DNA of 64,000 nt, taken from NCBI RefSeq assembly GCF_017562075.2, contig NW_024427651.1:42526-106525 (forward strand). The letters run 5' to 3'. This stretch comes from Anopheles merus (taxonomy: Eukaryota > Arthropoda > Insecta > Diptera > Culicidae). The notes beneath the pieces were generated by a model, which worked only from the letters and a program-made list of their open reading frames with translations, was not told the origin of the DNA and did no database searches. How positions within the stretch are numbered: position 1 is the first letter of the stretch; each line of letters opens with the position of its first letter. Of this stretch, positions 44,101-58,167 are shown one piece after another. A program made the translations under genes and the position numbers.

Positions 44101-45372
44101 CTAGATTAACTTCAGAGGATGTTCCAAGTATCTCCAAAGTTCATACAAACACTCTATAATGACTTCCGAGGTTGTCCTTAGGTGTCCCCAAAGTTCATAC
44201 AAATACTCTAGAATGACTTCCGAGGTTGCCCCAAGGTGTTCCCAAGAATCATACAAACACTCAAGAATTACTTCGGAGATTGCCCCAAGGTGTCCCCAAG
44301 GTTCATTAAAACCCTCTAGAATGACTTGCGAGGTTGTCCCAAGTGTCTCCAAGGTTCATACAAACATTCTAGAATGACTTCCGAGGTTGGCCCAAGGTGT
44401 CCCCAAGGTTCATACAAACTCTCTAGAATGACTTCCGAGGTTGTCCCAAGGTGTCCCCAAGGTTCATAAAAACAGGGTAGAACAACTTCGCAGATTGTCC
44501 TTAGGTGTCCGAAGGTTCATACTAACTCTCTAGAATGACTTCCGAGGTTGGCCAAAGGTGTACCCACGGTTCATACAAACACTCGAGAATGACATCCGAG
44601 GTTGTCCCCAGGTGTCCCCAAGATTCATACAAACTCTCTAGTATGACTTCCGAGGTTGTCTCAAGGTGTCCCCAAGGTTTATACAAACACTCTAAAATGC
44701 CTTCCAAGGTTGTCCCAAGGTGTCCCGAAGGTTCATACAAAAACTCTAGAATGACTTCCGAGGTCCTCCTATAGTGTCCCCAAAGTGTCCCAAGGTTCAT
44801 TCAAACACTCTAGAATGACTTCCGAGATATTCCTGAGGTGTCCCCAAGGCTCTTAAAAACACTCTAGAATAACTTCGGAGATTGTCCCAAGTTTTCCTAA
44901 GGTTCATACAAACACTCTAGTATGAGTCCACAGGGGTCATACAAACATTCCAGAATGACTTCAGAGACAGTCCCATTTACGCCCAAGGGTCATACAAACA
45001 CTCCAGAATGACTTCCGAGGTTGTTCCAAGGTGTTCCCCAGAATCATACAAACACTCTAGAATGACTTCTGAGGTGGTCCCAAGTGTCTCCAAAGTTCAA
45101 ACAAACACTCTATAATGACTTCAGAGGTTGTCCCAAGGTGTCCCGAAGGTTTATACAAACGGTCTAGAATGACTTCAGAGGTTGTCCCAAGGTGTCCTCG
45201 AGGTTCATACAAACGGTCTGGAATGACTTCCGCGGTTGTCCCAAGCTGTCCCCGAGGTTCATACAAACTCTCTAGAATGACTTCCGAGGTTGTCCCATGG
45301 TGTCCCTGAGGTTCATACAAACGGTCTAGAATGACTTCCGAGGTTGTCCCAAGGTGTCCCCAAGGTTCATAC
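41134..45372. repeat. 54-bp satellite array, block 4
   Basis: The first 200 bp repeat the right flank of copy A, including the rare CTGTCTCATGCGTCTC variant (near 41251). A second collinear stretch (about 42188-42450) matches 14299-14560, with about 840 bp extra here. A short AGAATA microsatellite lies at 41564-41590. The array continues to the CR1-like element. Longer open frames on both strands are repetitions of an 18-codon unit. Confidence 0.9.
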
Positions 45373-48300
45373 ACACAACATAACACAACATAGTCCATCA
45401 CCGAGCCATCATCTTAAAAATGCAAACTCATCTGAAACCCACCTGACTCAAAATAATTCCTCCGGTTCGACATCTTTAAGCCAACATTAAGTCATTCAAC
45501 TTTACCTACGGAGCCAGAACTAAACACATTCAATATCTTTTATCAAAACGTGAGAGGCTTACGTACTAAAAACTCTGAATGTTTTGCTAATACTGCAATC
45601 GACGACACGTTCTTACGGAAACGTGGCTAGATGACAGCTTTCCATCTGATCTTTTGTTTGATAACAACCGCTTAAATACATTCCGTACGGATCGTTCTGC
45701 AGCAAACAGTAACAAATGTAGAGGTGGTGGTGTCCTCGTTGCGATCAATGCAAATTATGCTTCCTCTCTGTGCTCGACAAACACATCTACAATTGAATGC
45801 CTTTGGGTTCGAGTAAAAGTTCTTAATGTTTCGCTAATCATCGGATCATTTTATTTGCCTCCAGATGAATCAGCCCACATGGACACCATAAATGCATTCT
45901 GTAATTCATTGCACTTAACGAGAGAGAAATATAAGAATGACTTTTTTATTCTGTTCGAGGACTTCAATCAACCTAATCTTAAGTGGGATATCAACGGCAA
46001 ATTACCGACACTGAATTTTATGCTTACCCGACTATCCCCTACCAGCCAAGCTCTACTCGATGAACTAAGCTTTGAAGGTCTTCGCCAACTTAACACTGTT
46101 CTAAACCACAATAACAATATGTTACATCTAGTGTTTGCGAACGACAAAGTTACTGATTACATGAGGCCAATCGAATTATGCATCGAAAGTATTGTTGAAC
46201 GTGATGGACATCATCCAGCTTTACTTACATACTTCACGCAATACAGTGTACCGTCATCTCAACCCCCACGTCAAGCAGATTTCAATTTTAGACGAACTAA
46301 TTTCACTGATCTCGTTTCTGCACTTAACCTAATCAACTGGGACTCTATAGCTGATTATGACGACATCAATGACAGTGTGGCTGAATTTTCTTCTCAAATG
46401 AATGAACTGTTTGAACAATTCATCCCACGGTTTAATGTTCGTGCTCATCCACCATGGACCAATTCTGCACTACGTTTGGCTGAACGTCGAAGATCACGGG
46501 CCCTTAAAAAACTTCATCGACTAAAAAACAGCACTAATCAAATAAATTTTGCTCGCGCCTCAAAAATATATAAGCAGCTGAACCGAACCGCCTACGCCAA
46601 CTACGTCAGGAAACTTGAAATCAATAACAAACGACATCCCACATCTTTCTGGAAATTTGCTAAACATAAGGAATCCTGTGAACGACTTCCTTCCTCGAAG
46701 CAGTTTGAGGGAAAAACCATTACCGGAGATGAAGAGTTTGCAATGCATTTGCCTCATATTTCTCTTCTGTGTACACCAACAATTCCTCAGTACCGTCTAA
46801 CTCAACATCGGCTTTATCCTTCATAAATGATGAGGTTAATTTATGCACACCACTAATCAACGATGATGAGGTGAAATCTGCTATTTCATTGTTGAAGCTT
46901 TCCTACGCACCTGGGCCTGACAATATTCCCAGCGCAATTCTCATGAACTGCAAGGCTGCTCTCATTCCCATACTGACCAAACTATTCAACAAATCCTTGC
47001 CATCGAAATGCTTCCCGTGTCTTTGGAAATCATCGTGAATGTTTCCTGTTTATAAAAAATCTGACAAAACTAATGTGTGCAATTATAGAGGAATTTCAAT
47101 GTTATGTGCGTGCAGTAAACTGTTTGAAAAGATAATGTCTCGTCATATGCTCCAAGCCTTTTCACCATTAATTTCTAATGTTCAACATGGCTTTATGCCG
47201 TAACGATCGATTGAGACCAATCTAATATACTTACTTAACTTTTGCCACTCCTATATTGACAAGGGCTTACAGGTTGACGTCATTTATACTGACTTCTGCG
47301 CTACTTTTGACAAGGTCAACCACTTTCTATTGCTATCTAAATTATCAAAGTATGGTGTTCACACAAATGTTGTTGAGTAGTTAAGAAGTTATTTAACTGA
47401 TCGTTGCATTAACGTTAAGATAGGAACTAGTTTATCTGCCACTATCCATAATTTATCTGGTGTTCCTCAAGGGAGTATATTAAGACCTTTACTATTTATT
47501 ATATTTATTAACGATGTCGTGTTTGCTATTCCTCATGTTAAATTGTTATTATATGCTGACGATCTAAAAATGTTCCTACCTGTTAAATATTCTGACGACT
47601 GTGAAATGTTACAAGACTCGTTAAACTATTTTTGTGCATGGTGTTTTAATAATGAAATGTTACTTAATGTTAGCAAATGTAGTTGTATAACATTCTCAAA
47701 GAAAAAAATCCTATTATTTATAACTACAAAATCAATGAAGACAGCGTTCCACGTTTTTCTCAGGTTCGGGACTTAGGACTTATTTTTGACAGTAAGCTTA
47801 GTTTATCTAACCATTATCAAACTATCGTCACTAAAGCTCTTAAACTGTTAGGATTTGTCTTACGTGTCTCGGCCGACATTAAAGATCATTTCAGTTTAAA
47901 AACATTATACTGTTCCTTAGTCCGTCCCATCATGGAGTTTGCCAGTGTAGTTTGGTGTCCCCATCAAATCACATACATAGATAAAATTGAAAAAAATCAG
48001 AAAAAAAATCACACGTGTTATGTTTCATCGTCTTTCCTGGTCAAACCAAATTCCACGTCCTTCGTATAATGTTCGGTGTTTACTATTTGGCTTAGAGACT
48101 TTACAGCATAGGAGAACTACGGCTCAGATAACTTTTATGCATAAATTATTAATTGGAGATTTTGCTACACCTGACATTTTAAATTTTATTTGCTTTTCTA
48201 CTCCCTCTAGAGGTCTTAGAAGTAGAGAGCCACTGAGAAGCCCTTTTAGATCGACTGGTTTTGGTGCATATGATCCACTGCTCAAAATGATTGAAGTGCA

Positions 48301-48466
48301 TAATAGGTTAGGGTTATCAGCAGATTTCAATCAATCCGTTAGTCAGCTGAATCAGCATATTCAAGTTAGTTCTAGGGCCATACTTTGAACTTATACTCTG
48401 TAAGCATTAAGTTATTTAGGCATACTGTCCGATAACTTTGATTAAAATAAATAAATAAATAAATAA
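45373..48466 (+). mobile_element. CR1-like (T1/Q-related) non-LTR retrotransposon, decayed
   Basis: 3.1 kb inserted in the satellite, ending in an AAAT repeat (48443-48466). The flanks ATAC on both sides fit the satellite target, though the right one overlaps the tail repeat. It carries an endonuclease and RT with many breaks. The YQNVRGLRTK and TETWLDD opening resembles mosquito CR1-clade elements such as T1 and Q; a Jockey-type origin is the main alternative. Confidence 0.8.
45535..48388 (+). pseudogene. Non-LTR endonuclease-RT with multiple stops and frameshifts
   Basis: The endonuclease starts with FYQNVRGLRTK (about 45538) and shifts frame near 45600. It then reads LTETWLDDSF, GGGVLVAI, FEDFNQPNLKW (a GDFN-type box with Gly changed to Glu) and DGHHPA. 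A linker with PPWTNSALR leads to the RT, which has APGPDNIPS, a TGA near 47037, KSDKTNVCNYRGIS, TDFCATFDKVNH, GVPQGSI, then LLYADDLKMF near 47550. Further stops lie near 47202 and 47380. The C-terminal part runs to 48388. The catalytic YADD survives but no full-length protein can be made. Confidence 0.82.
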
Positions 48467-48470
48467 ATAC

Positions 48471-50081
48471 AAACACTCTAGAATAACTTCGGAGGTTGTC
48501 CCAAGGTATCCCCAAGGTTCATACAAACTCTCTAGATTGACTTCCGAGGTTGTCCCAAGTGTCCCCAAGGTTCATACAAACACTTTAGAATAACTTCGGA
48601 GGTTGTCCAAGTTGTCCGAAGGATCATACAAACACTCTAGCATGATTTCCGAGGTTTTCCCAAGGTGTCCCCAAGTGTCATACAAAACCACTAGAATGAC
48701 TTCCGAGGTTGTCCCAAGGTGTCCCAAGGTGTCCCCAAGGTTAATACAAACACTCTAGAATGACTTTCGAGGTTGTCCCAAGGTGTCCCCAAGGTTCAAA
48801 CAAACACTCTAGAATGCCTTCCGAGGTTGTCCCAAGGTGTCCCGAAGGTTCATACAAACACTCTAGAATAACTTCAGAGGTTGTACCAAGGTGGTCCCTA
48901 GGGTCATACGAACACTCTGGAATGACTTCCGTGGTTGTCCTATGGTGTCCCAAGGTTCATTCAAACACTCTAGAATGACTTCAGAGGTTGTCCCAAGGTT
49001 CATACAAACACTCAAGATTGACTTCCGCAGTTGTCCCAAGGTGTCCCCAAGGTTCATTCAAACGGTCTAGAATGACTTCAGAGGTTGTACCAAGGTGTCC
49101 CCCAGGTTCATACCAACACTCTAGAATGACTTCCGAGGTTGTCCCAAGGTGTCAACAAGGTTCATACAAACATTTTAGAATGACTTCGGAGAATATCCCA
49201 AGTTGTCCGCAAGATCACACAAACGGTCTAGAATGACTTCCGAGGTTGTCCCATGGTGTCCCGAAGGTTCATTCAAACGGTCTAGAATGACTACCGAAGT
49301 TGTCCCAAGGTGTCCCCGAGGTTCATACAAACAGTCTTGAATGACTTCAGAGGTTGTCCCAAGGTGTCCCGAAGGTTCATACAATCACTCTAGAATGACT
49401 TCAGAGGTTGTCCCATGGTGTCCCCAAAGTTCATACAAACACTCTAGAAAGGCTTTCGAGGTTGTCCCAAGAGTCTCCAAAGTTCATACAAACACTCTAG
49501 AATGACTTCCGAGGTTGTCCCAAGGTTTTCTCAAGGTTGAGACAAACACTCTAGAATGACTTCTGAAGTTGTCGCAAGGTGTCCCCTAGGTTCATACAAA
49601 CACTCTAGAATGACTTCTGAGGTTGTCCAAGGTGTCTCCAAGGCTCATAAAAACACTCTAGAATGACTTCAGAAGTGGTCCAATGTGTCCCCAAGTGTCA
49701 TACAAACACTCTAGAATGACTTTAGAGGTTGTCCCAAGTGTCTCCAAAGTTCATACAAACGCTCTAGAATGACTTCAGAGGTTGTCCCAAGGTGTCCCGA
49801 AAGTTCATACAAACACTCTTGAATAACTTCAGAGGTTGTCCCATGGTGTCGCCAAGGTTCATACAAAAACTCTAGAATGACTTCCGAGGTTGTCTCACGG
49901 TGTCCCCAAGTTTCATACAAACATTTTAGAATGACTTCGGAAAATATCCCAAGTTGTCCGCAAGATCACACAAACGGTCTAGAATGACTTCCGAGGTTGT
50001 CCCAAGGTGTCCCCAAGTGTCATACAAACACTCTAAAATGACTTCTTAGATTGTCCCAAGGTGTCCCTAAGTGTCATACAA
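48471..50081. repeat. 54-bp satellite array, block 5
   Basis: Monomers as elsewhere, continuous with block 4 apart from the CR1-like insertion. It ends at the SINE. Confidence 0.92.
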
Positions 50082-50292
50082 ACTTCTTCTTCTTCTTCTT
50101 TGGCTCAACAACCGATGCCGGTCAAGGCCTACCAACCCACTTGTGGGGTTGGCTTTCAGTGACTTATTGATTTCCCCTATAGCAGGATAGTCAGTCCTAC
50201 GTATGGCGGCACGGTCTATTTGGGGCTTGAACCCATGACGGGCATGTTATTAAGTCGTACGAGTTGACGACTGCACCATGAGACCGGCTAGG
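50082..50292 (-). mobile_element. SINE200-like SINE in the satellite
   Basis: A full-length reverse copy: a (CTT)n start equals the A/G-rich tail, then GGCTCAACAACC, CACTTGTGGGGTTGGC, GGGCTTGAACCCATGAC (B-box region) and the head complement GAGACCGGC. No clear target duplication is visible; the left edge of the 3.2-kb satellite duplication lies within 10 bp of it. Confidence 0.9.
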
Positions 50293-53200
50293 TGACCCAA
50301 GGTGTCCCCAAGTGTCATACAAACACTCTAGAATAACTTCAGAGGTTGTCCCAAGGTGTCCCGAAGGTTCATACAAACTCTCTAGATTGACTTCCGAGGT
50401 TGTCCCAAGGTGTCCCCAAGGTTCATACAAACACTCTAGAATGACTTCCAAGGTTGTCCCAAGGTGTCCCCAAGGTTAAGACAAATACTCTAGAATGACT
50501 TCAGAAAAGTCCAAGTTGTCCCCAAGTGTCATACACACACTCTAGAATGACTTCAGAGGTTGTCCCAAGGTGTCCCCAAGGTTCATACAAACACTCTAGA
50601 ATGATGTCCCAAGTATCTCCAAAGTTCATACAAACACTCCAAAATGCCTTCCGAGGCTATCCCAAGGTGTCTCCAAGGTTCATATAAATGGTCTAGAATG
50701 ACTTCCGAGGTTGTCCCAAGGTGTCCCCAAGATTCATACAAAAACTCTAAAATGACGTTCGAGGTTGTCCCAAGGCTTCCCGAAAGTTCATACAAACACT
50801 CTAGAATGACTTCCGAGGTTATTCCAAGGTGTCTCAAAGGTGTCCCAAGGTTTATACAAATACTCTAGAATGACTTCCGAGGTTGTCCCAAGGTGTCCCA
50901 AAGGTTCATACAAACACTCTAAAACGACTTCTGAGGTTGTCCCAAGGTGTCCCCTAGGTTCATACAAACACTCAAAATGACTTCAGAGGTTGTCAAAGGT
51001 GTCCCCAAGGTAAATACAAATACTCTAAAATGCCTTCCGAGGTTGTCCCAAGGTGTGCCGAAAGTTCATACAACACTCAAGAATGACTTCCGAGGTTATC
51101 CCAAGGTGTCCCCAAGGTCCATACATACACTCTAGAATGATTTCCGAGGTTGTCCCAACGTGTCCCCGAGGTTCATACAAACACTTTAGAAAGTCTGCCA
51201 AAGTTGTCCCAAGGTGTCCCAAGGCTCATACAAACGGTCTAGAATAACTTCGGAGGTTGTCCCTTGGTGTCCGAAAGTTCATACAAACTCTCTAAGAAGA
51301 CTTCCGAGGTTGGCCCAAGGTTTACCCAAGGTTCATACAAACACTCTAGAATGATTTCAGAGGTTGTCCCAAGGTGTCCCCAAGTTCATACAAACACTCT
51401 AGAATGACTTCCGAAGTTGTCCCAAGGTGTCCCCAACGTTCATCGAAACTCTCTTGAAAGACTTCCGAGCTTATCCCAAGGTGTCCCAAGGTTCATACAA
51501 ACTCTCTATAAAGACTTCCGAGGTTGTCCCAAGGTGTCCCCAATGTTCATACAAACCCTCTAGAATGACATCAAAGGTTCTCCCACGGTGTCCCAAAGGT
51601 GTCCCCAAGGTTCATACAAACACTCTAGAATGACTTCCGAGGTTGTCCCAAGGTGTCCCCAAGGTTCATACAAACACTCTAGAATGACATCAGAGGTTGT
51701 TCAAGGTGTCCCGAAGGTTCAAGCAAACACTTTGAAATGCCTTCCGAGGCGGTCCCAAGGTGTCCCGAAAGTTCATACAAACACACTAGAATGACTTTGC
51801 TAGTTATCCCAAGGTGACCCCAAGGTGTCCCCAAGGTTCAATCAAACGGTCTAGAATGATTTCCTTGGTTGTCCTATGGTGTCCCAAGGCTCATACAAAC
51901 ACTCTAGAATAACTTCGGAGGTTGTCCCGAGGTGTCCCCAAGGGTCATACAAACACTCTAGTATGTCTTCCGAGGTTGTCCCAAAGTGTCCCAAAGGTAT
52001 CCCCAAGGTTTATAGAAACACTCTAGAATGACTTCCGAGGTTGTCCCAAGGTGTCCCCGAAGTTCATGTAAACACTCTAGAATAACTTCGGAGGTTGTCC
52101 CAAGGTGTCCCAAAGGTGTCCCAACGTTCATACAAACACTATAGAATGACTTCCGATGTATTCCCAAGGTGTCCCCAAGGCTCATACAAACTCTCTAGAA
52201 TAACTACGGAGGTTGTCCCAAGGTGTCTCCAAGGTTCATACAAACACTCTAGAATGACTTAAGAGGTTGCCCCAAGGTGTCCCCAAGGTTCATACCAACA
52301 CTCTAGAATGACTTCCGAGGTTATCGAAGGTGTCTCCAAGGTTCATACAAACACTCTAGAATGACTTCGGAAGTGATCCAAGGTGTCCCCAAGGTTCATA
52401 CAAACACTCTTAAATACCTTCCGAGGTTGCCCAAGTGTATCGAAAAATCATACAAACGCTCTAGAATGATTTCAGAGGTTGTCCAAGGTGTCCCCAAGGA
52501 TCATGCAAACACTTTAGAATGACTTCAGAAGCGTTCCAAGGTGTATCCAAGTGTCAATGAAACACTCTAGAATGACTTCAGAGGTTGTCTCAAGTGTCTA
52601 CATAATTCATACAAACTATCTAGAATGACTTCCGAGGTTGTCCATAGGTGCCCTCAAATTTCCGACAAACAGTCTAGAATGACTTCAGAAGTGGTCCAAG
52701 GTGTCTTCAAGTGTCATTTGAACACTCAAAAATGACTTCAGAGATTGTCCCAAGTGTCTCCAAAGTTCATACAAACACTCTTGAATGACTTCAGACGTTG
52801 TCTTAAGTGTCCCCTGGGGTCATACAAACACAGTAAAATGACTTCGGAGGTTCTTCCAAGTGTATCCTTGGTTCATACAAACACTCTTAAATGTTTTTTG
52901 CGGTTGTCCCAAGCTGTCCCTAAGGTTCATACAAACACTCCAGAATGACTTCCAAGGTTGGCCCAAGGTGTCCCCTAGGTTCATACAAACACTCTAGAAT
53001 GACTTCCGAGGTTGTCCCAAGGTGTCCCCAAGGCATATCCAAACACTCTAGAATGACTTCAGAAGTGGTCCAAGGTGTCCCCAAGGTTCAGACAAACACT
53101 CTAGAATGACTTCAGAGGTTGTCCCAAATGTATTTAAAGTACGTACAAACACTCTAGAATGACTTCAGAGGTTGTCCAACGTGTCCCCAACGTTCATACA

Positions 53201-56200
53201 AACTCTCTAGAATGACTTCCGAGGTTGTTCCAAGGTGTCCCCAAGGTTCATTCAAATAGTCTCGAATAATTTCGAAGGTTGTCCCAAGGTGTCCGAAAGT
53301 TCCTTCAAAAACTCTAAAATTACTTCAGAAGTTAGACCAAGGTGTCCCCAAGGTTCATACAAACACTCAAAAATGCCTTCCCAGGTTGTCCCAAGTTGTA
53401 CCCAAGGTTCATACAAACACTCTTGAATGACTTCAGAGGTTGTCCCAAGGTGTCCCCAAGGTTCATTCAAACAATCTAAAATGACTTCATAGATTGCCCC
53501 AAGGTGTCCCCAAGTGTCATACAAACACTCTAGAATAACTTCAGAGGTTGTCCCAAGGTGTCCCGAAGGTTCATACAAACTCTCTAGATTGACTTCCGAG
53601 GTTGTCCCAAGGTGTCCCCAAGGTTCATACAAACACTCTAGAATGACTTCCAAGGTTGTCCCAAGGTGTCCCCAAGGTTAAGACAAATACTCTAGAATGA
53701 CTTCAGAATAGTCCAAGGTGTCCCCAAGTGTCATACACACACTCTAGAATGACTTCAGAGGTTGTCCCAAGGTGTCCCCAAGGTTCATACAAACACTCTA
53801 GAATGATGTCCCAAGTATCTCCAAAGTTCATACAAACACTCCAAAATGCCTTCCGAGGTTATCCCAAGGTGTCTCCAAGGTTCATATAAATGGTCTAGAA
53901 TGACTTCCGAGGTTGTCCCAAGGTGTCCCCAAGATTCATACAAAAACTCTAAAATGACGTTCGAGGTTGTCCCAAGGCTTCCCGAAAATTCATACAAACA
54001 CTCTAGAATGACTTCCGAGGTTATTCCAAGGTGTCTCAAAGGTGTCCCAAGGTTCATACAAATACTCTAGAATGACTTCCGAGGTTGTCCCAAGGTGTCC
54101 CAAAGGTTCATACAAACACTCTAAAACGACTTCTGAGGTTGTCCCAAGGTGTCCCCTAGGTTCATACAAACACTCTAAAATGACTTCAGAGGTTGTTAAA
54201 GGTGTCCCCAAGGTAAATACAAATACTCTAAAATGCCTTCCGAGGTTGTCCCAAGGTGTGCCGAAAGTTCATACAAACACTCAAGAATGACTTCCGAGGT
54301 TATCCCAAGGTGTCCCCAAGGTCCATACATACACTCTAGAATGATTTCCGAGGTTGTCCCAACGTGTCCCCGAGGTTCATACAAACACTTTAGAAAGTCT
54401 GCCAAAGTTCTCCCAAGGTGTCCCAAGGCTCATACAAACGGTCTAGAATAACTTCGGAGGTTGTCCCTTGGTGTCCGAAAGTTCATACAAACTCTCTAAG
54501 AAGACTTCCGAGGTTGGCCCAAGGTGTCCCCAAGGTTCATACAAACACTCTAGAATGATTTCAGAGGTTGTCCCAAGGTGTCCCCAAGTTCATACAAACA
54601 CTCTAGAATGACTTCCGAAGTTGTCCCAAGGTGTCCCCAACGTTCATCGAAACTCTCTTGAAAGACTTCCGAGCTTATCCCAAGGTGTCCCAAGGTTCAT
54701 ACAAACTCTCTAGAAAGACTTCCGAGGTTGTCCCAAGGTGTCCCCAATGTTCATACAAACCCTCTAGAATGACATCAAAGGTTCTCCCACGGTGTCCCAA
54801 AGGTGTCCCCAAGGTTCATACAAACACTCTAGAATGACTTCCGAGGTTGTCCCAAGGTGTCCCCAAGGTTCATACAAACACTCTAGAATGACATCAGAGG
54901 TTGTTCAAGGTGTCCCGAAGGTTCAAGCAAACACTTTGAAATGCCTTCCGAGGCGGTCCCAAGGTGTCCCGAAAGTTCATACAAACACACTAGAATGACT
55001 TTGCTAGTTATCCCAAGGTGACCCCAAGGTGTCCCCAAGGTTCAATCAAACGGTCTAGAATGACTTCCGTGGTTGTCTTATGGTGTCCCAAGGCTCATAC
55101 AAACACTCTAGAATAACTTCGGAGGTTGTCCCGAGGTGTCCCCAAGGGTCATACAAACACTCTAGTATGTCTTCCGAGGTTGTCCCAAAGTGTCCCAAAG
55201 GTATCCCCAAGGTTTATAGAAACACTCTAGAATGACTTCCGAGGTTGTCCCAAGGTGTCCCCGAAGTTCATGTAAACACTCTAGAATAACTTCGGAGGTT
55301 GTCCCAAGGTGTCCCAAAGGTGTCCCAACGTTCATACAAACACTATAGAATGACTTCCGATGTATTCCCAAGGTGTCCCCAAGGCTCATACAAACTCTCT
55401 AGAATAACTACGGAGGTTGTCCCAAGGTGTCTCCAAGGTTCATACAAACACTCTAGAATGACTTAAGAGGTTGCCCCAAGGTGTCCCCAAGGTTCATACC
55501 AACACTCTAGAATGACTTCCGAGGTTATCGAAGGTGTCTCCAAGGTTCATACAAACACTCTAGAATGACTTCGGAAGTGATCCAAGGTGTCCCCAAGGTT
55601 CATACAAACACTCTTAAATACCTTCCGAGGTTGCCCAAGTGTATCGAAAAATCATACAAACGCTCTAGAATGATTTCAGAGGTTGTCCAAGGTGTCCCCA
55701 AGGATCATGCAAACACTTTAGAATGACTTCAGAAGCGTTCCAAGGTGTATCCAAGTGTCAATGAAACACTCTAGAATGACTGCAGAGGTTGTCTCAAGTG
55801 TCTACATAATTCATACAAACTATCTAGAATGACTTCCGAGGTTGTCCATAGGTGCCCTCAAATTTCCGACAAACAGTCTAGAATGACTTCAGAAGTGGTC
55901 CAAGGTGTCTTCAAGTGTCATTTGAACACTCAAAAATGACTTCAGAGATTGTCCCAAGTGTCTCCAAAGTTCATACAAACACTCTTGAATGACTTCAGAC
56001 GTTGTCTTAAGTGTCCCCTGGGGTCATACAAACACAGTAAAATGACTTCGGAGGTTCTTCCAAGTGTATCCTTGGTTCATACAAACACTCTTAAATGTTT
56101 TTTGCGGTTGTCCCAAGCTGTCCCTAAGGTTCATACAAACACTCCAGAATGACTTCCGAGGTTGGCCCAAGGTGTCCCCTAGGTTCATACAAACACTCTA

Positions 56201-58167
56201 GAATGACTTCCGAGGTTGTCCCAAGGTGTCCCCAAGGCATATCCAAACACTCTAGAATGACTTCAGAAGTGGTCCAAGGTGTCCCCAAGGTTCAGACAAA
56301 CACTCTAGAATGACTTCAGAGGTTGTCCCAAATGTATTTAAAGTACGTACAAACACTCTAGAATGACTTCAGAGGTTGTCCAACGTGTCCCCAACGTTCA
56401 TACAAACTCTCTAGAATGACTTCCGAGGTTGTTCCAAGGTGTCCCCAAGGTTCATTCAAATAGTCTCGAATAATTTCGGAGGTTGTCCCAAGGTGTCCGA
56501 AAGTTCCTTCAAAATCTCTAAAATTACTTCAGAAGTTAGACCAAGGTGTCCCCAAGGTTCATACAAACACTCAAAAATGCCTTCCGAGGTTGTCCCAAGT
56601 TGTACCCAAGGTTCATACAAACACTCTTGAATGACTTCAGAGGTTGTCCCAAGGTGTCCCCAAGGTTCATACAAACGCTCTAGAATGACTTCCGAGGTCG
56701 TCCCAAGTTGTCCCCAAGGTTCATACAAACACTCTAGAATAACTTCGGAGGTTGTTTCAAGGTGTCCCCAAGATTCATACAAACACTCTAGAATGACTTC
56801 CGAGGTTGTCCCAAGGTGTTCCCAAGGTTCATACACACACTCTACAATAATTTCGGAGGTTGTCCCAAGTTGTGCCGAAGGTTCCAACAAACACTCTAGA
56901 ATGACTTCCGAGGTTGTCCCAAGGTGTCCCCAAGGTTCAGACAAATACTCTAGAATGACTTCAGAAGTGGTCCAAGGTGTCCCCAAGAGTCATACAAACA
57001 CTCTAGAATGACTTCAGAGGTTGTCCCAAGTGTCTCCAACGTTCATACAAACACTCTTTAATGATTCATAAATTGACCCAAAGTGTCCCCGAGGTTGATA
57101 CAAACGGTCTAGAATGACTTCCGAGGTTGTCCCAAGGTGTCCCCAAGGTTCAGACAAACACTCTAGAATGACTTCGGAGATTACTCCAAGTTCTCCGCAG
57201 GATCATACAAACATACTAGAATGACTTCAGATGTTGTCCCAAGGTGTCCCCAAGATTCATACAATCACTCTAGAATGACTTCCGAGGTTGTCCTTAGGTT
57301 TTCCCGAGGTTCATACGCACGCTCTAGAATGACTTCCGAGGTTGTCCCAAGGTGTCCCCAAGGTTCCTTCAAACTCTCTAGAATGACATCCGAGGTTGTC
57401 CCAAGGTGTTCCCTAGGGTCATACAAACGCTTTCAAATGACTTCAGAGTTTGTCAAAAGGTGTCCCCAAGGTTCATACAAACACTCTAGAATAACTTCCG
57501 AGGTTGTCCAAGGTGACCCCAAGGTTTCGGCAAGGTTCAGACAAACACTATAGAATGACTTCCGAGGTTGACACACGGTGTATTCAAGGTTCATACAAAC
57601 ACTCTAGAAAGACATCAGAGGTTGTCCAAGGTGTCCCCAAGGTTCATACAAACACTCTAGAATGACTTCCGAGGTTGTCTCAAGGTGTCTCCAAGGTTCA
57701 TACAAACACTCTAGAATGACCTCAGAGGTTGTCCCATGGTGTCTCCAAGGTGCCCCAAGGTTTATACAAACACTCTAGAATGACTTCATAGATGGTCCCA
57801 AGGTGTGTGCAAGGTTCATACAAACAGTCTAGAATAATTTCGGAGGTTGTCCCAAGGTGTCCGAAGGCGCATACAAACTCATCTGAAAGACTTCCGAGGT
57901 TGGTCCAAGGTGTCCCCAAGGTTCATACAAAAACTCTAGATTGACTTCCGAGGTTGTACCAAGGTGTCCCCAAGGGTCATACCAACACTCTAGAATGACT
58001 TCCGAGGTTGTCCCAAGGTGTCCCCAAGTTTCATACAAACACTCTAGAATGACTTCCGAGGTTGTCATAAGGAGTCCCAAACGTTCATACAAACAGTCTA
58101 GAATAACTTCGGAGATTGTCATAAGGTGTCCGAAGGTTCATACAAACTCTCTAGAATGACTTCCGAG
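50293..58167. repeat. 54-bp satellite array, block 6, with a 3.2-kb tandem duplication
   Basis: The longest uninterrupted satellite block. Within it 50300-53466 and 53503-56669 are near-identical with an offset of 3202-3204 bp; only scattered single-base changes and indels are visible (for example near 50500/53702 and 51075/54278). The rest (56670-58167) is ordinary diverged monomers. No gene is credible here. Confidence 0.92.

Noticed and set aside
14053..58167. Many open frames of 60-180 codons on both strands in the satellite, some with ATG
   Set aside because: They are translations of the 54-bp unit (18 codons), occur on both strands with the same repeated words, and break with each monomer indel. 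No gene evidence.
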